DNA of 64,000 bases from Candidatus Dormiibacterota bacterium (GCA_003153505.1 PLZA01000044.1:1-64000), one strand, 5' to 3'. Shown: positions 1-8,421, counted from the stretch's first letter. Notes: generated from the sequence alone by a model not told the origin. Numbers and translations are program-made.

Positions 1-192
1 TAGAGGTCGGCTCCCGCAACCGGGATCCGACCCTCAGTGTTCACGTGCGGATTGTGGTCGAGCCTGGCCTATTTGCGGGCGTCGTTCACGCCTGGCGCGG
101 ACGTTGACGCGGCAGGCCGAGATTCTCCATAGGGCCGTTACCCGAGCGGAGTGACTACCGAGTGTTCGATAGCGCCGTCTGGCCAGCCGGCG

Positions 193-459
193 CTATTTCG
201 TGCGGCTGGCGCGAATCTCCCAGAACTCCGGCTCGGGAGTGCCCGGTGGCAGAAGCGACCTCACGTTCGCGTCGAACCACTTGTCGTGTTGAGCTTGCGA
301 ATCCCAGATTTCAATAACGGTGATGCCATCGCCGTCAACGACGCCATAGTGAGCGACGAAGCCGTCAGCGCCCATCTGCGACTCAGCAACGGCCGCAATG
401 ACCTGGTCGTAGGCCTCAGGAGGCATCCCCGCGGCGTGATGCCGCTTCAGTGTCGTCAT
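193..459 (-). CDS. ABM-like small dimeric alpha/beta-barrel protein
   Basis: An 88-residue soluble protein. The middle (GFVAHYGVVDGDG, then VIEIWDSQAQHDKWF) has the alternating strand/helix pattern and the 'W-x-S-x-x-x-H-x-x-F' feel of antibiotic-biosynthesis-monooxygenase / dimeric alpha-beta barrel proteins. These are typically small oxygenases or stress-response enzymes without a cofactor. The start is fixed by GAGGAG about 8 nt before ATG at 459; a longer frame upstream lacks coding character. No catalytic residues can be named, so the substrate is unknown. It stands alone with no operon partner. The fold is likely, the function open. Confidence 0.6.
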   Translation of the reverse strand: MTTLKRHHAAGMPPEAYDQVIAAVAESQMGADGFVAHYGVVDGDGITVIEIWDSQAQHDKWFDANVRSLLPPGTPEPEFWEIRASRTK

Positions 460-829
460 ATGAAGACTCCTCGCCATGTTCGCGGTTACAACGGACGGGA
501 GACTATCAGGTAGCCATTGCGCCCGTCTTGTGCGCTGGCCTGGAGACACAAGCGTGGGCGATCCGTGAGGGTGAGGGAGAAACACAGGTGGCTCCATATG
601 TGCCCGGCCAGGAGCCGCCTATTGCCTCCAGATCGCGAGCGTCGGTCCTCATTGGAATGCGGCGTCAGCGTGTTCGGCAGACCGAGGTTCACGGTCGTCA
701 CTACGCCGCCAGGCTAACCCGGCCTTCCGTGGCCCCACTCTCATCTCACCGGGCGGAGAGATCGGGTTCGGGTGCTGCCCCCGCAGGCGACCCCTCGCCG
801 GTGTAGCGCTGGGCGTCGGTGTGCAATCG
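460..829. other. Gene-poor stretch
   Basis: This region lies between the ends of two minus-strand genes and should hold the promoter of the downstream small protein. Open frames on both strands are short, overlapping and arginine/serine-rich with no recognisable domain. I see no RNA gene, repeat or clear hairpin. Confidence 0.4.
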
Positions 830-1741
830 TCAGAGGAACGTCACGCGGGTTGCTTCCTGCTTGCCTTGGGCGAAACCGGCACGGGCGGCGGGGATGCGGG
901 TCGCCAGATCCATCTGGTTCGTGCCCATCGCGGCTCGGGAATCGGCGTCCGGTGTGATCACCTCGACGCGGCTGCCCTGCTTGCGCAGGCCCTCGACCTG
1001 GCCTGCCAGGTCCATGCCCCATTCCGGTGGTCTGCGCAGGCCCTCGAACTGGCCTTCCGGTGGTGTTCCGCTCCATCCGCCCAACGGCGAGAGCACCACG
1101 ACGTGCGCATAGCCCGAGGCAAGGTCGGCGTTGTCGGGGGAGCGTACGCCGCCGTCGATGTAGCGCGCGCCGTTGATGCTGACGGTGGGGACCAGACCGG
1201 GCAGCGCGGTGCTCGCGGTGACCGCGTCCACCAGGTCGACGCCGGAATCGCGGTCGAACGCAGCCAACTCGCCCGTATGTGCGTTGACGGCGACCACGAT
1301 CATCGGCCTGTCCGGCCATTCACGGCGGGGCAACCGGGCGGCGACCATTGCGCGCCGCTGTTCCGCCCCGGGTCCGAGTATGGAGTCGCTCTCCAACCCG
1401 AACGCGCCCATCGCACGTTGTAGATCGGCTGCCGAGGTGGCGGCGGCGCCGATGGCCCTCATCCGCTCGAACACCGTCGCCATTGGCAGAGACGGCGGCC
1501 GTTCCCGGTTCTGTCCGACCGGTTGAATCGGCGGGGACAGCACCGAGGCCAGCAGTTCGGCCGCCGGTATACCGCTGCGCACCTGCGCTGCCGCGGTGGC
1601 CCCGGCCGAGGTGCCGACCACCAAATCGGCGGCCTCTGTCATATCGAGACCAGCTTCGGCCAGGCCTGCGATGACACCGATCTCCCACGCATTTCCGGCA
1701 GCCCCACCACCACCGAGAACCAGAGCAACGTTGTGAACCAT
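830..1741 (-). CDS. Patatin-like phospholipase family protein
   Basis: A 303-residue acyl hydrolase of the patatin family, expected to cleave acyl esters of phospholipids or neutral lipids with a Ser-Asp dyad. Visible motifs are the glycine-rich oxyanion loop GGGGAAG (residues 10-16), the nucleophile elbow GTSAG with Ser45, and the DGG motif with Asp196. All three are intact, so the enzyme should be active. There is no signal peptide or membrane segment, so it is probably cytoplasmic or peripheral. It is a single gene; the ribosome-binding site before ATG 1741 is weak (GGGCAG). Confidence 0.9.
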   Translation of the reverse strand: MVHNVALVLGGGGAAGNAWEIGVIAGLAEAGLDMTEAADLVVGTSAGATAAAQVRSGIPAAELLASVLSPPIQPVGQNRERPPSLPMATVFERMRAIGAAATSAADLQRAMGAFGLESDSILGPGAEQRRAMVAARLPRREWPDRPMIVVAVNAHTGELAAFDRDSGVDLVDAVTASTALPGLVPTVSINGARYIDGGVRSPDNADLASGYAHVVVLSPLGGWSGTPPEGQFEGLRRPPEWGMDLAGQVEGLRKQGSRVEVITPDADSRAAMGTNQMDLATRIPAARAGFAQGKQEATRVTFL

Positions 1742-1838
1742 CTGCCCACTATTTCAGCCCGTGGACCCTCCTGTCCATCGAAATACCAAGACCGTGCCTT
1801 ACGGCCGGTTTCGCTTCATCCTCCTCTGGACGATGTCG

Positions 1839-2162
1839 TCAGAGAGACCGATCATCAGCTTCACGGCGGAGCTGGAGCGCCAGGCTGGGGACTAAGAAGG
1901 ACGCGAGGAAGATCGGCAGAAAGCTCTTTCCGGTGCATCGGAAGGCGACGGTCTGGCTCTCGGCGGCGTCGAAGGTCCGAGTTCGGCTGGAGTTTCGGCC
2001 ACCGCGAACTTGCAGGGTGTGACGTCCAGGTTCGATTGGTATCTCGATCGTGTCGTTCATTTCGACCGATCCGGCAAGGTGACCGTCAACCACGATGTCG
2101 TACGTGCCACGTCGGACCTCGGCTCCGATTGCTTTATGCGTCACCTTCAGGGTTGCTGTCAT
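1839..2162 (-). CDS. Hypothetical protein with beta-rich N-terminus and C-terminal hydrophobic segment
   Basis: A 107-residue protein of unknown function. The N-terminal ~75 residues read as short beta strands (YDIVVDGHLAGSV, EIPIEPGRHTLQVRGG), similar in style to PEGA-like surface domains. A hydrophobic stretch (FLPIFLASFLVPSLAL) near the C-terminus could anchor it in the membrane. Start ATG 2162 is preceded by GGAG at 7 nt. The family assignment is only a resemblance; no enzyme motif is present. Confidence 0.55.
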   Translation of the reverse strand: MTATLKVTHKAIGAEVRRGTYDIVVDGHLAGSVEMNDTIEIPIEPGRHTLQVRGGRNSSRTRTFDAAESQTVAFRCTGKSFLPIFLASFLVPSLALQLRREADDRSL

Positions 2163-2476
2163 CTTCGATCTCCATTGCCCGGCCCGGCTGAGCGGATCAC
2201 CGCGAGCCATGTTAGGGGACCCGTCGGGGCGCGCCAATAGTGGCGCACGCGGTGGCGGCTTGTGGGTTGGGGAAGGGTTCACGTACGAGTGCTGTGCGGC
2301 ACGCCAGCGTGCAATTAATCACCCGAGCCAATTTCGCGATTGCGAGATCGTGACAGATACCCGCACCGAGTCTCGCGCGATTGAGTGGCCGATTCACTCA
2401 ATCGGGTGACACACTTTGATCTGCCAAGTCTTTCCCACCGGGAACCGAGACGCGTACGCGAAAATACCGTGGCCCC
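2163..2476. other. Intergenic region with a stem-loop, no gene seen
   Basis: This lies between the stop of the MerR gene and the start of the small beta-rich protein, both on the minus strand. It holds one perfect inverted repeat (listed separately) and presumably the promoter of the downstream gene. No convincing open frame is present. Confidence 0.4.
2379..2403. repeat. 9-bp perfect inverted repeat
   Basis: GATTGAGTG (2379-2387) and its exact complement CACTCAATC (2395-2403) flank a 7-nt loop. It lies 74 nt past the MerR stop on the minus strand and about 220 nt before the next minus-strand gene. It has no U-tract, so it may be a weak terminator, an mRNA-stabilising hairpin or an operator. 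Confidence 0.4.
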
Positions 2477-3289
2477 TCACGCTGTTCGGAAGATCGGCCA
2501 GCCAATCTCGGTTCGCCACGCCGAGCTGTCGTCGGTGTCGCGTGGTCCGACGTGGTAAATCTCGTGGACTGGCCCCGACACCTGGAGTGCTTGCCGGTTC
2601 ACGTACGTACCAAGGGCCGCATAAGTCACATCGATATCGTCGTGCCGGCCACTATGCATCGTCGTTGCCAGGTCGGTGGCGTGGACGTCAAAGGGCTCCA
2701 CCCTGCCTCGGGTCGGGGGCCCATCCACCGGGATATAGACCACCATCATCCCCCGCTCCTCGGTGAACAGCTCGTTGTCGTAGAGGCCACCCGGCGGCCC
2801 GATTGGCACCGCGCTGACCGAGCTGAGTACCGCCTCGAGCTCACTCATTGCGGCGTCATACCAGCCCAGGACGTCGCCGAGATTCACCACATCGCGGACT
2901 GCAGCAACCGTCGTCGCCTCCGTCCGGCGACGCAGGACCTCGCGAGGGGCTGGGTTGGGCTCGAGGAGTCTCCGGAGCGACACGACTGCTGCCCGAGTCT
3001 GGTCGAGCTGCGTCTCTACCCGTTGCAGGTGCTGGGAGATGATCGCGGCCCGGGCGTGTGGATCAGTGATCGCAACGAGTTCGCCCACCTCGCGCACCGG
3101 CATCCCGAGCTCGCGAAAGCGGTGGATGACTTGAGCGGTGGGGACCTGATCAAGACTGTAGTAGCGGTAGCCGGTGTGGCGGTCGACGGTTGCCGGCTCG
3201 AGCAGCCCCGCTTCGTGGTACCGGCGAAGGGTCTTGATGCTCAGGTGCGTGATGCGGGAGAACTTCCCGATCGCCAACACGCCAGACAT
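2477..3289 (-). CDS. MerR family transcriptional regulator with GyrI-like effector domain
   Basis: A 270-residue regulator of the TipA/BmrR type. Residues 1-70 form the winged helix (GVLAIGKFSRITHLSIKTLR, then RRYHEAGLL, then YRYY). A coiled-coil linker full of leucine and arginine follows. The C-terminal ~150 residues resemble the GyrI/BmrR effector domain that binds hydrophobic drugs or metabolites. Start ATG 3289 is preferred: a CAGACT hexamer lies 7 nt upstream, fitting leaderless initiation, though ATG 3295 is also possible. It is divergent from a SnoaL-like gene whose promoter carries a MerR operator, so that gene is the likely target and autoregulation is plausible. Confidence 0.88.
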   Translation of the reverse strand: MSGVLAIGKFSRITHLSIKTLRRYHEAGLLEPATVDRHTGYRYYSLDQVPTAQVIHRFRELGMPVREVGELVAITDPHARAAIISQHLQRVETQLDQTRAAVVSLRRLLEPNPAPREVLRRRTEATTVAAVRDVVNLGDVLGWYDAAMSELEAVLSSVSAVPIGPPGGLYDNELFTEERGMMVVYIPVDGPPTRGRVEPFDVHATDLATTMHSGRHDDIDVTYAALGTYVNRQALQVSGPVHEIYHVGPRDTDDSSAWRTEIGWPIFRTA

Positions 3290-3362
3290 GTCCATCAGTC
3301 TGGGCTCCGCGGACGAAAGAGTCCAAACCCGTCCTGCTGTCGCAACCTCGTCGCGAGGAGCC

Positions 3363-3393
3363 TTGACTCTCCCCCTGAGGGAGGCTCCACGGT
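3363..3393 (+). promoter_or_regulatory. MerR-type overspaced promoter and operator
   Basis: A -35 box TTGACT (3363-3368) is followed after 19 bp by a weak -10 CACGGT (3388-3393). The spacer carries CTCCC (3369-3373) and GGGAG (3379-3383) as a perfect inverted repeat; the extended half-sites (3365-3373 and 3379-3387) match at 7 of 9 positions. A 19-bp spacer with this dyad is the hallmark of promoters activated by DNA untwisting by MerR, BmrR or TipA. The divergent MerR gene is the obvious regulator. Confidence 0.75.
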
Positions 3394-3440
3394 GGTCTGC
3401 AGAGTCCGAGTAGACCCGAGTTCCCCCGGAGGAAATGGAG

Positions 3441-3797
3441 ATGATGGAGCAGCCACAAAGCATTGACCTCGGTGAATTGCCTGCGGTCATCACGAGTTAT
3501 CTCAAGGCACACATGGCTCGTGATATCGATGTCGCCGTCCAAAGCTACGTACCCGACGCCACCGTGACTGACGAGGGCAAGACATATCGGGGACGAGAGG
3601 AGATCAGCCAGTGGCTGTCTCGGTCGGCGAGCGAGTTCACGTACACCATCGAGATGACCGGTGCGACCAAGGTTGAAGCGAACCGCTACGTCGCTATGCA
3701 CCACCTGGAGGGCAACTTTCCCGGAGGACGGGTCGACCTTCAGTTCCGCTTCACCCTCCGAGACGGAGCGATCAGTCAACTGACCATCGAGGAATAG
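3441..3797 (+). CDS. SnoaL-like / NTF2-like protein
   Basis: A 118-residue protein with the cone-shaped NTF2 fold pattern: an N-terminal helix pair (YLKAHMARDIDVAVQSYV), then DATVTDEG and YRGREEISQWL, then alternating strands ending FRFTLRDGAISQLTIEE. Family members are small-molecule isomerases, hydrolases or ligand-binding proteins; no substrate can be inferred. GGAGG at 3428-3432 lies 2 nt before ATG 3435 but 8 nt before ATG 3441, so 3441 is the better start. It is transcribed from the MerR-type promoter just upstream and is probably induced by the ligand of the divergent regulator. Confidence 0.8.
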   Translation: MMEQPQSIDLGELPAVITSYLKAHMARDIDVAVQSYVPDATVTDEGKTYRGREEISQWLSRSASEFTYTIEMTGATKVEANRYVAMHHLEGNFPGGRVDLQFRFTLRDGAISQLTIEE

Positions 3798-3914
3798 CTG
3801 CATAAGGAGACTCTTGGTCGCCCCGCCTGGAGTCCCAGCCTCTCAGAGCCTGTAGCCGATTGAAAAGGATTGCGACCGTCACCAGGGCGTCATTCTCGGA
3901 TGAGATGTCCGGGC

Positions 3915-3920
3915 TAGGCT
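3915..3920 (+). promoter_or_regulatory. Leaderless -10 hexamer TAGGCT
   Basis: TAGGCT ends 7 nt before ATG 3928, with no Shine-Dalgarno sequence in between. This spacing puts the transcription start at or next to the start codon. Confidence 0.5.
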
Positions 3921-3927
3921 GCGTCGC

Positions 3928-5772
3928 ATGATCGCCGCGAAAGGAAGGGGCTCTGCGGACCAGTTCGCGAAAGCGGATCCCGCTACGCTGCTAGCGAGCC
4001 AGAAGAGGGCCTCAGCGAGCCCAGAGCGCGTACTCGTCAGGGACCGGCGGCAAAACGCTCCCGCTCGGAACAGCTCTTCCGCTGTGCCGCTCGCCAGCGT
4101 CGCCGAACAGGAGCTGCTGAGGGCTACCGTGACGGGTTCGCCGACCGCTCTCGTGGTGGCGGATCTCAACGGCGTCGCGCTGCTCTGGAACCCTGCCGCT
4201 GAGCGTCTGTTCGGCTGGAGCGCGGCCGAAGTCGTCGGCCGTCCGCTCCATCTCATCGAATTCAGCTCCCGCGGGGAGAGCCATCGGCTGCGTAGGGGAG
4301 CAGCGGCTGGCCGCGATGTGTTCGAGGTCCAAGCGCGGCGCCGTCACCGTGACGGGCACATGGTCGAGGTCGCCGTCTCGACGGTAGGGCTGCACGATCC
4401 CAGCGGCCGGGTCATCGCCGTCCTCGGAACCTATCAAGACATCACCGAGCGCAAAGCTGCGGAGGACGAGCTCGTCCGCCAGGCTCACCGCGACGACCTC
4501 ACCGGCCTGGTCAACCGGCGTGGCCTGCTGGAGGAGCTGCAGCATCTTCAATCTGGCAGGCGGCGCCGGTTCGCGGTGGTTGCCTTTGACCTCGATCATT
4601 TCAAGCACGTCAACGACGCATTCGGCCGCGCCGTGGGCGACGAGGTGCTGGCGGTCTTCGCCCGGCGCTTGGTGAACTCGGTTCGACCTGGCGACGTGGT
4701 GGCTCGGCTCGAGGGGGCCCTCTTCGCTGTGCTGATGATGGGGGTTGAACCGCGCGCTCTTGAGTCCACAGTCGGCCGGCTGCTCGCAGCCGTCACGCAA
4801 CGCTACGACGTCGCTGGACAGCAGACTGCGGTCAAGGTGACGGGCGGGGTGGCCGGCTGCTCCAGGCTCGAAGAGCCTGCCGAGATGGTCCGGCGGGCCG
4901 AGGTGGCGTTGCACTATGCCAAGCGGGTCAGCCGAGGCGGCTTCCAGGTGCTGGACGAGGCGTTGGACCGGGCCTTCCTGGACCGGGGCTGGCTCGCAGC
5001 CCATCTCCTCGACGCAGCCGACCGGGGCGAGTTGCGCCTCCATTTTCAACCCATCGTCGCCGCAGTCTCGCGCGAGATCGTCGGGATGGAGGCGTTGGTG
5101 CGGTGGATGCACCCCGAGCGTGGTCTGCTCGGCCCTAACGAGTTCATCGGTCTTGCCGAGGAGAGCGGCAGCATCTCATCCATCGGCCGCTGGGTTCTTC
5201 GCGAGGCATGCGCAACGCTCAAGCACTGGACCGAGGCAGAGCCGGCAGCCGCCCACCTGTCCGTCTCGGTCAACCTCTCCGTGGCCGAGCTCCAGGACCG
5301 GAACTTGGTCAAGGACGTCGCGGAGGCGCTGAAGCGCTCCGGGCTGGCCCCCGAGCGACTCCACCTGGAGGTCACCGAGAGCGTGCTGAGCACCGATCCG
5401 GAGGCCGCCTCTCGGGCGCTGGCGCAACTGCGCGACCTGGGGGTGTGGCTGGTGATCGACGACTTCGGCACCGGCCATTCCTCATTGACCGCGCTCCAGC
5501 GCTTCCCCTTCCGGGTGCTCAAGATCGATCGCTCGTTCGTCGGCGGCATTGGAATTCGAACCGCTGACGAGACCATCGTGACGGCCACCCTGGCGCTGGC
5601 CCATGGCCTCGGCCTCTCGGTGGTGGCGGAGGGAGTCGAAACCCCAGAACAGGCGGAGTTCTTGACCCGAGGCGGCTGCGAGGAGCTCCAGGGCTACCTC
5701 TGTGGACGTCCCGCGCCGGCCGCCGTCATCCAGCCGCTGCTCGGGTTGGATTGTCTGAGGCGGACTGCGTAG
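3928..5772 (+). CDS. PAS-GGDEF-EAL protein, cyclic-di-GMP phosphodiesterase
   Basis: A 614-residue cyclic-di-GMP signalling protein with no membrane segment. Domains are a PAS sensor (about residues 60-173, ending GTYQDITERKAAEDEL), GGDEF (about 180-340) and EAL (about 355-605). The GGDEF signature is replaced by EGALF (262-266), so diguanylate cyclase activity is lost; such domains often act as GTP-binding regulators. The EAL domain keeps its metal and catalytic residues: EAL at 388-390, the asparagine in VNLS, EVTES, DDFGTG (511-516), LKID and AEGVE. The protein should therefore degrade c-di-GMP, with activity gated by the PAS domain and possibly GTP. It is monocistronic. Confidence 0.93.
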   Translation: MIAAKGRGSADQFAKADPATLLASQKRASASPERVLVRDRRQNAPARNSSSAVPLASVAEQELLRATVTGSPTALVVADLNGVALLWNPAAERLFGWSAAEVVGRPLHLIEFSSRGESHRLRRGAAAGRDVFEVQARRRHRDGHMVEVAVSTVGLHDPSGRVIAVLGTYQDITERKAAEDELVRQAHRDDLTGLVNRRGLLEELQHLQSGRRRRFAVVAFDLDHFKHVNDAFGRAVGDEVLAVFARRLVNSVRPGDVVARLEGALFAVLMMGVEPRALESTVGRLLAAVTQRYDVAGQQTAVKVTGGVAGCSRLEEPAEMVRRAEVALHYAKRVSRGGFQVLDEALDRAFLDRGWLAAHLLDAADRGELRLHFQPIVAAVSREIVGMEALVRWMHPERGLLGPNEFIGLAEESGSISSIGRWVLREACATLKHWTEAEPAAAHLSVSVNLSVAELQDRNLVKDVAEALKRSGLAPERLHLEVTESVLSTDPEAASRALAQLRDLGVWLVIDDFGTGHSSLTALQRFPFRVLKIDRSFVGGIGIRTADETIVTATLALAHGLGLSVVAEGVETPEQAEFLTRGGCEELQGYLCGRPAPAAVIQPLLGLDCLRRTA

Positions 5773-6043
5773 CGGAGCCCACCTAGTCTCGGCCACGATT
5801 GCTCTCTCCGTCATCGCCGACTCACGTCTCATCGTCGCCACTTGCACCAAGTCAGGCTCGGCTGGTGGCCGAGGCCCGGGCAAGAGGCCAAAACATCCTC
5901 GTGGCCACGGAGTCACGGCCTTCCGCTGGCTGTCCGCCGGGCGTTGGCAATGGCAGCCGTCGGCGGCGGAGAGAGGGGGGTCCTGTGATCGCCTCAGTAT
6001 CTGGCAAAGGTTCGGCCTTGCCGTCGACGCTCTACAACGGTCT

Positions 6044-6286
6044 TCAGAATCCTAGGTCTGAGACGCTCACGCCAAGGGCCTTCGCAAGTCGACGGCGGTA
6101 GTAGAGACGCGGCAGTGTATCGCCAGCCTCCCACGCCTTTATCGAGCGCACCGAGGCTCCCACCTTTTGAGCCAGCCCAGCCTGAGTCCACTCGCTCGGA
6201 TTCATTGCGTCCGCTTGCCGTTGAGAGCGAAGCTCCAGAATCTTGCTTTGCCCTGATCTCGTGGGCGACTTGCGATCCTGCACCAT
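6044..6286 (-). CDS. XRE-type helix-turn-helix regulator
   Basis: An 80-residue DNA-binding protein. The core reads WTQAGLAQKVGASVRSIKAWE, then GDTLPRLYYRRRLAKALGV, which is the lambda Cro/C1-type helix-turn-helix: 'T-Q-x-x-L-A', 'S-x-R-x-I-x-x-W-E-x-G', 'P-x-x-x-x-x-x-L-A-x-x-L-G-V'. Almost the whole protein is the DNA-binding domain. ATG 6286 has no clear ribosome site and lies inside a palindromic half-site cluster that probably is its autoregulatory operator. The long frame upstream of this start is low-complexity arginine-rich sequence and is not included. No toxin-like partner is adjacent. Confidence 0.7.
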   Translation of the reverse strand: MVQDRKSPTRSGQSKILELRSQRQADAMNPSEWTQAGLAQKVGASVRSIKAWEAGDTLPRLYYRRRLAKALGVSVSDLGF

Positions 6287-6309
6287 ACTGCCCGATACTG
6301 CCAGTATGG
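6283..6309. promoter_or_regulatory. Three-half-site operator overlapping the XRE start codon
   Basis: CCATACTG (6283-6290) is an exact inverted match to CAGTATGG (6302-6309). A third ATACTG (6295-6300) forms a perfect 13-bp palindrome with CAGTAT (6302-6307). The cluster covers the start codon of the XRE gene, as expected for negative autoregulation. Confidence 0.6.
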
Positions 6310-6923
6310 TTGGCAACCGAGGTTGACGAAACCGCCTCGATGCCGGATGGTTTCGCCGTCGCGACAGACTGTAGTCGCAACCTGAGCCCCCCTCTCGGGC
6401 GCTCCGACGTATCGTACGGCGGAGCGCCTTTCCGTTGTCGGCCCGCTGTGCCCTCGAGGCAGAGCCGCGTCGCTCAGGCCAGGTTCCGCGCATGTACTGA
6501 CTAGGGCTCGACCGCGCGGCGGCTCCTGGTGAAGGGAATGCCACGATTAGTTTCGCCTCGCCCTCGTGGGCGCCCACATTCATTGATCGCAGGGAGGTCG
6601 CGGAGCTTCGCTTCGCCTGATCCCCGATGGTAGCGCTGAAGCGCACTTCGAGCCGCGACCATCCAAATTCCGTACTCGCAGTCGGTGCGCGCCTCTCTAC
6701 TGATCGGCGGCTCTCGATGGTGTCGTATTAACGATGGACGAGGTTGTCCACGTCGTTCCCGCCGCAGTGGCCCCAATGCACCAGGTAGTGCACGGCGCTC
6801 CAGTAGGCCGGAAAGGAGTGCGTACATCTGTGCAAGCAGTCGGAGGATGGGGGCGGAAGGTGTCAGCCAAGGTGTCACTGCATAGCCCAATCGGGTTGAA
6901 ACATGGCCTGTTAGGCGTTTGTG
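6310..6923. other. Region without intact genes
   Basis: More than 600 nt without a credible intact reading frame on either strand. It contains the probable HNH-like remnant listed separately and otherwise looks like decayed sequence. Confidence 0.4.
6732..6796 (-). pseudogene. Possible HNH endonuclease (13E12-type) remnant
   Basis: Read on the minus strand, one frame gives HYLVHWGHCGG followed by NDVDNLV and a stop soon after. The pattern H-x(3)-H-W ... G-G-x-D-x-D-N-L-V matches the core of HNH domains in 13E12-repeat proteins, which then continue to L-C-x-x-H-H. The frame breaks at that point, so only a fragment is left. The assignment rests on this short motif. Confidence 0.3.
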
Positions 6924-7244
6924 ATGGCGCGGCGTTTCCCACGTGTTGCGCTGGCGGTCGGCCTGCTCGCGGCGCTTTGGTACGTGTATTTGACTGCCGG
7001 CCTATCGATCTTCTTTGGCGCGATCGGCGGGCTTGCCCGGCACGACGGAGCGCCATCTCCCGGACATCTCATCTTCAGCCCGTCGTCCTGCCTCTTTTTC
7101 CACCCCGCAGATCGCGGGACCTTTGACGGCACACGAGGTGGCCTTTGGCTCTGTTCGCAATTATGGACAAGGCGAAGACTGCGATCAGGAGGTACCTGTG
7201 GTGGCGATCTCGGCGAAACCCCCGGTGATCAAGGGTGGGGTTGA
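6924..7244 (+). CDS. Possible small membrane protein
   Basis: The frame opens with a basic N-terminus (MARRFPR) and a strong transmembrane-like helix (VALAVGLLAALWYVYLTAGL, then SIFFGA), followed by a tail that loses coding character. It overlaps the start of the downstream lipoprotein gene by 44 nt in another frame. It may be a real short membrane protein whose true end was lost by frameshift. I assign no family. Confidence 0.25.
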   Translation: MARRFPRVALAVGLLAALWYVYLTAGLSIFFGAIGGLARHDGAPSPGHLIFSPSSCLFFHPADRGTFDGTRGGLWLCSQLWTRRRLRSGGTCGGDLGETPGDQGWG

Positions 7245-8421
7245 TGCAGGTGAGACGCAACCCAGAAACCAAAACCACCGTCATGGGTTGATCGCCACCC
7301 TGCCCCTGGCGGTCCTCCTGGCCGCCTGCGGCACGGGTGCAACACGAAGCTCCCCTTCCCCCTCCTCCCCAACTCCCAGCAGCAACCCCACCACACCCAT
7401 CACAACCCTAGTCCCGAGCCCCAGCCCAACTGCGGTTCCCACCCCGGCCCCAGAGCCTCCCCTGGCTGTTCTCTCCCATGGCCAAGAGTTGAAGATGATC
7501 AACGATCAGGGGGTGGAGCAGTGGGAGCTGACCAATCTCAAAATGGAACAGATCTTTGGGTTGAGTGCCCAGCAGGCCGCATCCCAAGGATTTGGAGTCA
7601 CCGCCGAGGAGGCTGGCCCCAACCTGGTCCTATTTGGCACCACGTCAACCCTCACCGACGTGGCGATCCCCTCCCATGCTGGAACCGTACTCGGCACCGC
7701 CTCTTTGCCCAGCCCAACCAATGGCTTCTACGTTTCCTCGCCAGATGGGACCGAGTGGGCCTGGAGTGTCGATCAGACCACCAATGCGACCGGCCAGCAT
7801 CACGGTGTGATCGAGGTTGGCGGCCTCGGCGAGTCGGTCCGAACTGTCTACCACTGGTTGGCGCCCACCAACTTTACTGAGCAGCTGATGGGTTGGTACA
7901 GCACCGGAATCATCGTCCATCGTGTCGAATCCTGGGGCTCCGGCTATGACCCCGCCGCCGCCTGGTTTGCCCTCAACCCCACCACCGGAACTTTGCAAGA
8001 GCTGTTCACTGGAAACGAGCAATATCTGCTCGCCCGCAACGGGGTCACCGCTGCCGCCCTAATCAATGATCCCTCCGCCGTCCTTATCAACGGGATGCAG
8101 TACGCGGAGAGTAATCCCTTGATCGAAAACGCAGACCCAGCCGATATCAGCCCAGATGGGGCTCACGTCGCCGTCTCGCGCACCAATCTCAGTGGCGGCT
8201 CCGGGAACGACAACCCCAAGTTCACCATCGAGATCGTGACTGTCGCCGATCACAGCCACATCGATCTACCCAATTTGACCGACTACGGTTGGTGGAATAG
8301 CAACGAGATCCTGGCGCTTACCCCCAGCGGGGACATCTGGATCTACACCCTCCAAGGCCATCCGGTGAGTGAGATTTATGCCGCAAATTCGGGTTGGTCG
8401 TTTCACGGAGTCATGCTGTGA
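7201..8421 (+). CDS. Secreted lipoprotein, beta-propeller-like
   Basis: A 406-residue predicted lipoprotein. The start is GTG 7201 (or 7198), set by AGGAGG at 7187-7192; the longer upstream frame is not needed. After a basic N-region the signal peptide ends in the lipobox LAVLLAAC, with the cysteine near residue 46. A Ser/Pro/Thr-rich linker of ~45 residues follows. The rest is beta-rich with repeats such as GTEWAWSV and SPDGAHVAVSRTNLSG and a WWNSNEILAL segment, suggesting a WD40/TolB-like propeller. Surface-anchored; function unknown. It uses more ACC/CCC codons than its neighbours, which could indicate separate origin. Confidence 0.75.
   Translation: MAISAKPPVIKGGVDAGETQPRNQNHRHGLIATLPLAVLLAACGTGATRSSPSPSSPTPSSNPTTPITTLVPSPSPTAVPTPAPEPPLAVLSHGQELKMINDQGVEQWELTNLKMEQIFGLSAQQAASQGFGVTAEEAGPNLVLFGTTSTLTDVAIPSHAGTVLGTASLPSPTNGFYVSSPDGTEWAWSVDQTTNATGQHHGVIEVGGLGESVRTVYHWLAPTNFTEQLMGWYSTGIIVHRVESWGSGYDPAAAWFALNPTTGTLQELFTGNEQYLLARNGVTAAALINDPSAVLINGMQYAESNPLIENADPADISPDGAHVAVSRTNLSGGSGNDNPKFTIEIVTVADHSHIDLPNLTDYGWWNSNEILALTPSGDIWIYTLQGHPVSEIYAANSGWSFHGVML

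Noticed and set aside
1-192. Partial gene at the left edge
   Set aside because: No frame on either strand has coding character or a recognisable motif in this short stretch.
4012-5112. Long antisense frame (366 residues) across the PAS-GGDEF-EAL gene
   Set aside because: It is histidine/proline/arginine-rich with no domain, typical of antisense frames in high-GC coding DNA.
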